A stretch of 64,000 nucleotides of DNA, taken from contig NZ_AOIM01000036.1 in NCBI RefSeq assembly GCF_000337575.1, positions 62,001-126,000 of the forward strand, written 5' to 3'. How positions within the stretch are numbered: the first letter of the stretch is position 1; each line of letters begins with the position of its first letter. Positions 7,619-15,086 of the stretch are shown here, piece after piece. The notes under the pieces were generated by a model, which was given only the letters and a program-made list of their open reading frames with translations, did not search any database and was not told where the DNA came from. The translations under genes were made by a program, and so were the position numbers. The DNA is from Natrialba hulunbeirensis JCM 10989 (GTDB lineage Archaea; Halobacteriota; Halobacteria; Halobacteriales; Natrialbaceae).

Positions 7619-10393
7619 TCACCTTCCAGCACGCTCCTCGTCGCTGCCCTCGTCCCGAGCAAACACCAACTCCAGCAGCTTCCGTTCGGCGACCCGAAGA
7701 TGCGTGTTGAACGTCGGCTGCGCAATCTCCAGCATCTCGGCGACCGCCGCGCCACTCGTCTCCCGTGGAATGTCGAAATAGCCGCTCACGAACGCCGTCT
7801 CGAGTGCCTCGAGCTGGCGCGCCGTCAACGCCGACTCGAGTTCCGCCCGGAACCCATAGCCAGGTCTGGCGTCGACCTCTCGTTCGCGTCGCCGCACGAG
7901 CGTCGAATCGGGGTAGAGCCGGCTGACGAACTCGACGAACTCCCGTACGTCCGTCTGTGCGGGCAGCGAAACGACCAATCGGCCCGCCTCTTCGCTCGCC
8001 TCCTCGCTCGCCGCTCCGCCCGCCGAAATCCGCCGCGGGACGACGCCGTACTCGAGTAGCCGTGCGACGAGTGTCTCCTCGGTGAGCGTACACTCGAACA
8101 GCTGTCTGTCGCCGTGGGTGGTGACGAGTTGAGCGTCCGACACCGATGGTGAGCGTGCGGCCAGTTCGAGGATCGTCTCCTCGGTGGCGTTCTCGACCGT
8201 AAAAAAGCCTCGAATCGACCCCTCCGGTCGTGAGACGGCCGTTTCGAACTCGACTGCTCCACCCGTCTCCCGGGCCCACTCGAGCAACTCGATGTCCTCG
8301 CCTCGAAGCTGGAACTCGAGTTCGACCTCGCTGTGGCCGACCAGCGCCGTGCGCGTTTCGATGGCGTTGCTCGCCTGGGCAACCCACACGCCGAGGTCGG
8401 TAAGGAGTCGACGCTCGTCCGCGTCGAAGGCGGTCGGCCGCTCGCTGTACACCGTCAGGCCACCGTAGGACCGCTCGCGAAAGACGAGCGGCACGGCGAG
8501 GACCGCGCGAATACCCTGGCTGACGGCGGTCTGTCGCCAGTGCTGGTCGATCGATCCCGAAGCTGACAGCAGTCGCCGGTACGTGCACGGCTCGAGCGTT
8601 CGGAGCGTCGATGCCATCGGCTCGCCCTCGTCGACGAGCGCGTCCACGCTTGCGTCGGGGGACTCGAGTCCCTCCTGCTGGGTACCTGCCCAGGCGCGGT
8701 CTCGAACCGTCACCGTCTCGCCGGCGCTGTCGAGGGCTGCGATTCGGGCGACGGCGTAGCGCTCGCTCGCGATGAGTGAGTCACAGACGCGCGTCTCGAG
8801 TTCGCCGCGCGTCCAGGCGGTGCTGATCGCACGGGCGACAGCGCACACGAGTTCGATCGTCTCGGTGAGCGAGTCGACCGACCCGGTTGCAGCGTCGAGA
8901 TCCGTCTCACAGGTGTCCAGGTCGCGCTTCGCAGCGACGCGATCCAGTACTGTCCCCGCCGTCGCGCCGACGAGACGGACGAACGCCTGGTCGAGCGCGG
9001 TCAGCCGCGGTGTCTCATCCCCGTTGGTACCCGACGCTGACCGTGATCGTCTCTGTGCTGCACTCTCGTGGACGCCGGCGACGAGCACGCCGTGTGACCC
9101 GATCGGTGTGACGAGCCCGCACGCACGTCTCGGATCCGTCACCGTCGTCGGGGTCCCACGCTGGAGACCGGCGACGAACACCGGTTCTCGGTCGAGAAAG
9201 GCACGACTGAGCGGGCGTGTCTGCTCTACGAGTGAGACGGTTCGGTCGAACTCGCCGGCGCGCGTTGTCGCCTGCCGGCGGAGTGCATCACGCTCCTCGT
9301 CGTAGCAGTAGACTGCCGCGACAGTCGTCGTGGCCGTCGTGGCCGTCACCGACCGCCTGCTACCGGGCCGACTGCCGCTCTCGACGGTGTCGACGATTGT
9401 CCCACAAAACTCCCTCATTCCCGAGTCATCCGGCTCGACACGCGTGTTTGCGAGGGATTCGATACCGAGCAGTGCCCGCTCGAGACCATATGTCGTACTT
9501 CCGGCCTTGCTGTCCGTTGGGTGGGTCGTCTGTTCTCGATCCCCATCCCCATCCCCATCCCCATCCCCATCCCCATCCCCATCTCCTTCTCCCTCTTCAC
9601 CCTCTCTCCTTTCCTCTCCCGCTCCCCTGGTCCCCTCGCGCCAACTCTGGTCGAAAACCGTACAGACGAACGCCGCCCGAACGCGAACGAGCGAGACGAG
9701 CGCTGGGAATCGCTGTGCGGAACGCAGGGCAGTCACCGATCCGACCGCCGACCCGCGCGTCCACGCTCGCTGGGCGATAGACTCGAGTACCGTCGTCTCG
9801 TCGTCGGGAAAGACGCCGGTCCAGGAGGTCCCAATCAGGTGATCCCGGTGGTCGCCATGGAGAGCAGCGTGACTCGCGCTGACGGCAGTGAACGTGAGTG
9901 ATTCGTCGAGGACGCTGCTGCCGACCAGCGCAGTATCGGACGGACGGTCCGCGCGCGCCGTGTCCTCGCTTGCTCGTTCGCTACCGACGAGGGCGCTGAT
10001 TCGTGCTCCGAGCGTCCAGTAGCCGGCGTCGTCCGCATCGATCCGCACGAAATCCGTCGCGCCCGCGGACAGCGCGTGCTCGATGCGCTCCTCATCACGT
10101 ACTGTCGAGAAGACGACGACGGGGAGGTCGGAATCGACCGCTCGAATCGCCCGGAGCGGCGACCGATCGGAACTCGCCGACGGGCTGTGGCCGGTGACGA
10201 CACAGTCGACCAACTCGAGACGCTCGGCGAACGCATCGTCGTCGGTCGAGGACGCGACCTGTGCGTGGATGCCGAACTCGGCGTCGAACACGGCCGTTGC
10301 GGCGCGGGCAGTCCGCTCGTCCGTGTCGACGAAGAGGACGCGGATCGGTTCGGGCGAGTCGGGCGCGCGTCGCGTTGGTGTCGTGCTGTTCAT
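7619..10393 (-). CDS. Bat-like sensor-regulator (receiver/PAS/GAF/GAF/HTH-10)
   Basis: 924 residues. Residues about 17-138 form a receiver-like domain (RVLFVDTDE start, VVVFSTVRDE later), but at the usual phosphoacceptor site the sequence is VVTGHSP, with no Asp. A PAS-like segment follows at about 150-260, then a Gly-Asp repeat linker, a first GAF at about 310-490, a second GAF at about 500-680 (AVLAVPLVFRERSYGGL), a bacterio-opsin-activator region and a C-terminal HTH-10 (LTARQLEALETAFVSGYFDIPRET split by its helix-turn-helix, then FNTHLRVAERKLLEL). This family (Bat and relatives) senses light or redox and activates transcription. The target genes are not evident here. Confidence 0.85.
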   Translation of the reverse strand: MNSTTPTRRAPDSPEPIRVLFVDTDERTARAATAVFDAEFGIHAQVASSTDDDAFAERLELVDCVVTGHSPSASSDRSPLRAIRAVDSDLPVVVFSTVRDEERIEHALSAGATDFVRIDADDAGYWTLGARISALVGSERASEDTARADRPSDTALVGSSVLDESLTFTAVSASHAALHGDHRDHLIGTSWTGVFPDDETTVLESIAQRAWTRGSAVGSVTALRSAQRFPALVSLVRVRAAFVCTVFDQSWREGTRGAGEERREGEEGEGDGDGDGDGDGDGDGDREQTTHPTDSKAGSTTYGLERALLGIESLANTRVEPDDSGMREFCGTIVDTVESGSRPGSRRSVTATTATTTVAAVYCYDEERDALRRQATTRAGEFDRTVSLVEQTRPLSRAFLDREPVFVAGLQRGTPTTVTDPRRACGLVTPIGSHGVLVAGVHESAAQRRSRSASGTNGDETPRLTALDQAFVRLVGATAGTVLDRVAAKRDLDTCETDLDAATGSVDSLTETIELVCAVARAISTAWTRGELETRVCDSLIASERYAVARIAALDSAGETVTVRDRAWAGTQQEGLESPDASVDALVDEGEPMASTLRTLEPCTYRRLLSASGSIDQHWRQTAVSQGIRAVLAVPLVFRERSYGGLTVYSERPTAFDADERRLLTDLGVWVAQASNAIETRTALVGHSEVELEFQLRGEDIELLEWARETGGAVEFETAVSRPEGSIRGFFTVENATEETILELAARSPSVSDAQLVTTHGDRQLFECTLTEETLVARLLEYGVVPRRISAGGAASEEASEEAGRLVVSLPAQTDVREFVEFVSRLYPDSTLVRRREREVDARPGYGFRAELESALTARQLEALETAFVSGYFDIPRETSGAAVAEMLEIAQPTFNTHLRVAERKLLELVFARDEGSDEERAGR
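9541..9582. repeat. Hexanucleotide microsatellite (CCCCAT)x7 inside the regulator
   Basis: Seven perfect copies of CCCCAT (GATGGG on the coding strand) encode a Gly-Asp run in the linker between the PAS-like and GAF domains of the 924-residue regulator. Copy-number change would stay in frame and alter only linker length. Confidence 0.9.
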
Positions 10394-11241
10394 CGAGAGT
10401 CACACTCCGGGTGCACTGGCAACGCAGACGGATCCCGTCGCCGGGTGAGGAGGGGCGAAGCGGTGTCCGGTGTGGGTGGTGGCCGTAGACCGTAGGCCGT
10501 GGGCCGTGGGTCATGGACCATGGATGGTGGATCGCGCACCGCGGACCGTGAATGGTGGACCGCACACCGCGGACCGTGAATCGTGAGCCAGAGCCGACCG
10601 TTGCTTTCACTCGCCACTCCGGCAGGACCACGCCGGCAGCCAGTCGTGCTGATTGTGAGGCGAGACGAACCGGACGGTGTCGTACTAGCACTCCCTCCAG
10701 TGAGAGAACTGCCGTGCCGATGCCCGTTATCAGCCACAACCGACGTACGTTACACGGCTGTTGGGCCAGGGACTCGAGGGCGTGTCCGTCGAAACTGTCG
10801 GCTATCGGACCGGCCTACTCGAGTCCGGTCCAGTGGCGATTCGCTGCCGCGATAGGGGTCGCTATTCATATCGACTCGAGTGTCGCCGACCCACGATTCA
10901 GATAGCGCCAGCCGTTTTGTCGATGTCTGCGTGAACCCCAGTCGACGAAGTCTATGATAGGACAGGGAGGAACTGCCCCATCCGACGACGAATCGACACC
11001 GTTCTCTCAGCATACTCACGACGCCGACTCCCAGCAGCCCACGGCGCGTGATGAGGGCGATCGCGACGAGCACTCGGGTCCACCCGACGCACATCGGGAC
11101 TCGCCGGTGTGTCCGAGACCATGGCGATCCAGCGCTGTGATCGCCACGGCGTTCGACACGGTTTCGAGAGTCGTTCCGCCGCCGTGGCGCAGTCGTTTCC
11201 AGTCGGGAGCAGTCAGCCGGTCGCGCTGGCGCCCCCTCGAA
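10394..11241. other. Long spacer between regulator and halolysin
   Basis: About 850 bases between the divergent Bat-like regulator (start 10393) and the chosen halolysin start. The part up to about 10590 is repeat-rich. The frame just upstream of the halolysin start is open back to 10954, but its product is Ser/Arg/Pro-rich and unlike a signal or propeptide. No other gene is supported. Confidence 0.5.
10529..10584. repeat. 28-bp direct tandem repeat
   Basis: Two adjacent 28-bp units (10529-10556 and 10557-10584) share the core CACCGCGGACCGTGAAT. Shorter, degenerate relatives built on GGCCGT/GGACC motifs precede them from about 10482. They lie 90-190 bases upstream of the regulator start at 10393 and could affect its promoter, though they may be neutral intergenic repeats. 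Confidence 0.7.
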
Positions 11242-14010
11242 ATGGCATCATCGATTCGCCTCCTCGTCACGCTGGCACTGGTCTGTGCTGGCCGTCCAAT
11301 CACCCGGCGCACCTCGCTCGGCGCACTCGCCGGTGCGGTACTCACCGGATTCGGCGTTACCGCCGGGTCGGCGACCGACTCGGACGAACTGACCGAGAAC
11401 AGTGGTGACGACACCAGTGACGCCGATGAGCCGACCGACGACCTACCGCGGTACGTCGTCGGCCTCGAGCCCGGCACGGCCACCGAAAGCGTTGCCCGCA
11501 CCGCCTCGACAGTCTACCGCTCGCTCGGACTCGCCTCGAGTGGCAGTGTCGTCGTCGGTGCGTTCGACGAGGACGCACGCGAGGAACTCGAGTCCCGTTC
11601 GGACGTCCGGTACGTCGAACCGGATCACAAGCGGGTACAGGCGGTTCGAAGCAGTGACAACGGGACAAATCGCCAGCGCACCGGCGAACCCAACGACACC
11701 GTCGACCTGACCGACGAACAGCGAACGCCCTGGGGCGTCGAACGAATCGGTGCCGCCGAGGTCCACGAGCGCGGCACCGGCGAGGCAGATGCGACTGTCG
11801 CGATTCTCGACTCCGGTATCGACCCCGAACACGAGAGCCTCGACGTTCCCGACGGACGGGCGTTCGCCGACTGTGCCGGCAGCGACTGCGCTGCCGACTG
11901 GGACGACGAAACCGGTCACGGCACCCACTGCGCCGGCACCGTCGCCGCACTGGACAACGACACCGGCGTCGTCGGCGTCGCACCCGAGGTCGAACTCTGT
12001 GCGCTCAAGGTGCTCGCTGGCGACGGCTCGGGTTACGACTCGGACATTGCTGCCGCCATCGAGTGGTGCGCCGACAATGACATCGATGTCATCAACCTGA
12101 GTCTCGGCGGGAGCGACGAAGCGCAGGTACTCGAGGACGCCCTGCGTTACGCCTACGATCGCGACGTATTGATCGTCGCCGCGGCGGGCAATGCGGGCGC
12201 GGCTGGCGGGGTCGATTATCCGGCCGCGTACGACGAGTGTATCGCCGTCGGCGCGACGAACGACCACGACGAAGTGCCTGACTGGTCGGCCCGCGGCGAC
12301 ACCATCGAACTCGTCGCGCCGGGTGAGGCCGTCCTCTCGACCAAGCCGGGCGACGAGTACGTCTACCTCGAGGGAACCTCCATGTCGACGCCCCACGTCG
12401 CCGCAATTGCGGCCCAACTGCTGGGACAGGGGCTCGCCCACGCCGACGACACGGACGACGCCGACGAGCCGGGTGGCGTTCGCGGGGTCCTCCGCGAGAG
12501 CGCCGACGACATCGGTGCGGCAGACGACGAACAGGGGTTCGGCCTCCTCAACGCCTTCGAGGCACTCGAGTCGGTCGACCCTGTGACGACTGGCGACGTC
12601 ACGGACGTTCGGGCCAGCACTGCCACGCTCACCGGGGAGCTTCGATCGAACGCCGACGTAGAGTCAGCGGAGTGTTGCTTCGAGTGGCGGCAGGTTGACG
12701 AGGAGTGGGCCAGAACGGAGCCCAACTCGGTCGAGCGGGGTGAGTCGTTCAGCGCCGCACTCGAGGACTTACAGCCCGAAACGACGTACGACGTTCGGGC
12801 CGTCATGCTCGCCGATGGTGGAACGAGCGAGGGTGAGGGTGGAAATGGAGACGGAGACGGAGACGACGAAACCGACGACACTGACGGCGACGACGAGACA
12901 ACCGCGAGCATCGTCACCTTCGAAACCGGACGCGACGAACTCGCCGTCGAAACCACCGCCGTCGAGGCGGACGACCACCGGACGCTGCAGGCAACCGGCT
13001 CGCTCGAGGGCATTCGTGACGTAGATACTGACAGCGACGCCGACACCAACACCAGCTCCGTCACCGCATCGTTCCGCGTCCGACCGGAAGACGAAGAGAA
13101 CTGGGACTCGACTGACGCGCAGGTACTCGAGTCGATCGGCACGTACGAGGAGACGATTTCGGGACTCGAACCGGAGACGGTGTACGAAGTTGAGGCGGTC
13201 GTCGTTGCTGGCGACGGTGCTGTCGATGGGACCGACGATGCAGGCAACGAACGGGCGGGCGATGGGGAGAACGGGGACGAAGACGAGAACGAGGGCGACG
13301 AGACCACCGGCGGCATCGTCACGGCCGAAACGGACCCCGAACCCGGACTCCCGTCGATCGACCGCTTCGAACTCACAGACGACAGCAACGGCCAGTTCGT
13401 CCGTTGTGCGGTCAACTGGGGTGTGAGCGTGTCGAACGGCGAACTCGAACTCGTCGAGACGGAGTTGCGGTACGCGACGGATAGTGATGGCGACGGTGAC
13501 GGTGGCGGTGACGGCGATGGCCCCCTCCACCACGTCGTCACCGAACTCGAAGACCAGAGCGAGGAAAGCGGCATCCACACGCTCAGACACAGCGACCGAC
13601 TCGAGGGCGCCGGCGAATCGTACGCCGTCACGATCACCGTCACCGACACCGACGGCAACACGACCGACGCGACCGAACAGCTCACCCTCGACGAGCGCTC
13701 CCCGCCACCGAGCATCGACCAGTTCGACGTCACGACGGACGACTTCCTCGGCACCCCCGAAGCCGTCGTCGACTGGGCCGTCTCCGACGAGGGCGGCGAA
13801 CTCGACGGCGTCGTACTCGAGTTGCGCCGCGACGGCTCGCTCGTCGACGAGGCGGGTTCGATGGCGCGAGACGAGGACGCATCGGGAACGGATTCGCTCA
13901 GGGCCGACGATGCGGAGGGGAGCGGAACGTACGAGGTGTCGATTCGGGCGACGGACTACTTCGAACAGGTGGGTGAGGAGACTGAGACGGTCGAACTCGC
14001 GGGTGAGTGA
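11242..14010 (+). CDS. Halolysin, secreted subtilisin-like serine protease
   Basis: About 922 residues from the ATG at 11242. This start puts a Tat signal near the N-terminus (TRRTSLGALAGAVLTGFGV, residues about 21-45). An alternative ATG at 10954 adds 96 residues of non-coding character. An acidic propeptide precedes the S8 domain, whose catalytic triad is visible: Asp190 (ILDSGID), His226 (GHGTHCAGT) and Ser380 (GTSMSTPH). After about residue 440 come three or four fibronectin-III-like domains (repeated ETxYxVxAV and TASFRV motifs) separated by Asp/Gly/Glu linkers. It is much longer than typical ~400-500-residue halolysins because of these added domains. The likely role is extracellular protein degradation, with the extra domains perhaps binding substrate or surface. 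Confidence 0.85.
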   Translation: MASSIRLLVTLALVCAGRPITRRTSLGALAGAVLTGFGVTAGSATDSDELTENSGDDTSDADEPTDDLPRYVVGLEPGTATESVARTASTVYRSLGLASSGSVVVGAFDEDAREELESRSDVRYVEPDHKRVQAVRSSDNGTNRQRTGEPNDTVDLTDEQRTPWGVERIGAAEVHERGTGEADATVAILDSGIDPEHESLDVPDGRAFADCAGSDCAADWDDETGHGTHCAGTVAALDNDTGVVGVAPEVELCALKVLAGDGSGYDSDIAAAIEWCADNDIDVINLSLGGSDEAQVLEDALRYAYDRDVLIVAAAGNAGAAGGVDYPAAYDECIAVGATNDHDEVPDWSARGDTIELVAPGEAVLSTKPGDEYVYLEGTSMSTPHVAAIAAQLLGQGLAHADDTDDADEPGGVRGVLRESADDIGAADDEQGFGLLNAFEALESVDPVTTGDVTDVRASTATLTGELRSNADVESAECCFEWRQVDEEWARTEPNSVERGESFSAALEDLQPETTYDVRAVMLADGGTSEGEGGNGDGDGDDETDDTDGDDETTASIVTFETGRDELAVETTAVEADDHRTLQATGSLEGIRDVDTDSDADTNTSSVTASFRVRPEDEENWDSTDAQVLESIGTYEETISGLEPETVYEVEAVVVAGDGAVDGTDDAGNERAGDGENGDEDENEGDETTGGIVTAETDPEPGLPSIDRFELTDDSNGQFVRCAVNWGVSVSNGELELVETELRYATDSDGDGDGGGDGDGPLHHVVTELEDQSEESGIHTLRHSDRLEGAGESYAVTITVTDTDGNTTDATEQLTLDERSPPPSIDQFDVTTDDFLGTPEAVVDWAVSDEGGELDGVVLELRRDGSLVDEAGSMARDEDASGTDSLRADDAEGSGTYEVSIRATDYFEQVGEETETVELAGE

Positions 14011-14037
14011 GGCTGGCGTAGCGACTGAGTCTTGCAG

Positions 14038-14208
14038 TTATCGTTTCGGTCGTCGCTCTGTCGGGAGCGTTTCCAGGTCGAGACCGGCCATCAGGAGGCC
14101 GAGTACTTCCGGGTTGCTCAGTTCGTATCCCATTCGCTCGCTCAGTTCGGCTTTGACCTGCTCGAACCGCTCGGCCTTCGAGCCATGGAGTTTGATGTGT
14201 GTCGTCAT
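14038..14208 (-). CDS. Small conserved protein, HIKLxGSK family (copy 2)
   Basis: 56 residues, beginning MTTHIKLHGSKAERFEQVKA and ending ERRPKR before a TAA at 14038-14040. It aligns over its whole length with the 58-residue protein at 6833-7009 (HIKL.GSK..RFE..KA...E..GYE.SNPEV.GL.MA). It is tail-to-tail with the halolysin, 27 bases away, as copy 1 is with the lipoprotein. The function is unknown; the repeated position beside an exported-protein gene is notable. Confidence 0.75.
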   Translation of the reverse strand: MTTHIKLHGSKAERFEQVKAELSERMGYELSNPEVLGLLMAGLDLETLPTERRPKR

Positions 14209-14688
14209 AGACTGTACCAGCGGGCCGGTTTCGGCTCCGCTGCGTTCCTGGGTCCGTCGGTACCGTTCCAGTGTCGGTTCTGCGTCCGCGCGTCGATGAG
14301 TCGTGTCCGGTATCTGTGTTGCATGGGTGGTCTCGGCTGGCTATCGGCTGGACACGATCCCGGTCGCTTCGCCGCGAGTCTGTTCGTGTCGTCAACGGAA
14401 ACGAAAACGGGAACGGCGTACCTAAACCCCAGTCGAAGCAGTGGTGTCGATGGAGAAAGGTGGCACCCATCCGGCGTGGAAAACGGGCGGTTCCGTCCTC
14501 GCCCGTGTTCCGTTTCGGCTCGACTTGTTTCGGTTCGGCCCGTGCTCCGTCGCGTACGTGGCCATTAGACTGAGGTCCGTATGTGGCCACCAGACTGAGT
14601 CCCGTACGTGGCCACCGGGCTGACATCCATACGCGACTGCCACACGTAGCTCATCTGACCGCGCCGTTCGAACGTCGCCTACGGCAAC
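14209..14688. other. Spacer, no gene supported
   Basis: About 480 bases upstream of the HIKL copy 2 gene. Apart from the 25-bp tandem repeats at 14553-14652, no coding frame has haloarchaeal composition; the open frames are Arg- and His-rich. Confidence 0.45.
14553..14652. repeat. 25-bp tandem repeat array
   Basis: Three 25-bp units (14553-14577, 14578-14602, 14603-14627) share CGTACGTGGCCACC and a GACTGA-type core. A fourth, diverged unit follows to about 14652. There are no spacers, so this is not a CRISPR array. It lies beside the small gene ending at 14689. Confidence 0.75.
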
Positions 14689-14862
14689 TCAAACGGCCCG
14701 CCGAAGCGAAACGGACACTGTCGATCGAATCCACGCGCGCTCTGCTCGTTCGTCGTAAATCGTGACACGGCCGGTGTGGTCGACATCTGCGACGATCGTC
14801 GACGGAATCGGCGATGGCTCGGCGGCGGTGCGTGCGTCGCTGGAACGGTCCTCTGCTGGCAT
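14689..14862 (-). CDS. Small acidic protein, possible DUF7331-like
   Basis: 57 residues from the ATG at 14862 (an upstream ATG at 14889 adds nine). The C-terminal half reads DVDHTGRVTIYDERAERAWI, which resembles small haloarchaeal proteins with a VxIYDxxxxxAWI motif. The N-terminal half is Ser/Ala/Pro-rich and probably disordered. The function is unknown, and family assignment is from memory of the motif only. Confidence 0.5.
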   Translation of the reverse strand: MPAEDRSSDARTAAEPSPIPSTIVADVDHTGRVTIYDERAERAWIRSTVSVSLRRAV

Positions 14863-15086
14863 GGTTTCGTGGGCGGGCGATCTGTTCACCGTTCTCCGTC
14901 TCGGTTTCTCAATATCCCTTCCGTCACTCCGACTCTCCGTTTCTCAACACACGTCTATCCGTCTCGCAACACAGCTCTTCATCTCCGACAGTTCGCCCGG
15001 TCCTACGCGTACAGAGGCCGTCGCTGACCAACCGTCGACCGCCGACGTACTCCACCCTCGGGAACCCAGTCACGTCGACCCGCCGG

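Noticed and set aside
10954-11241. N-terminal extension of the halolysin
   Set aside because: The extra 96 residues are Ser/Arg/Pro/His-rich and would bury the Tat signal inside the protein.
13898-14626. 242-codon minus-strand frame near the halolysin end
   Set aside because: It covers the small HIKL gene and repeat units in another frame and has an Arg/Pro/His composition alien to haloarchaea.
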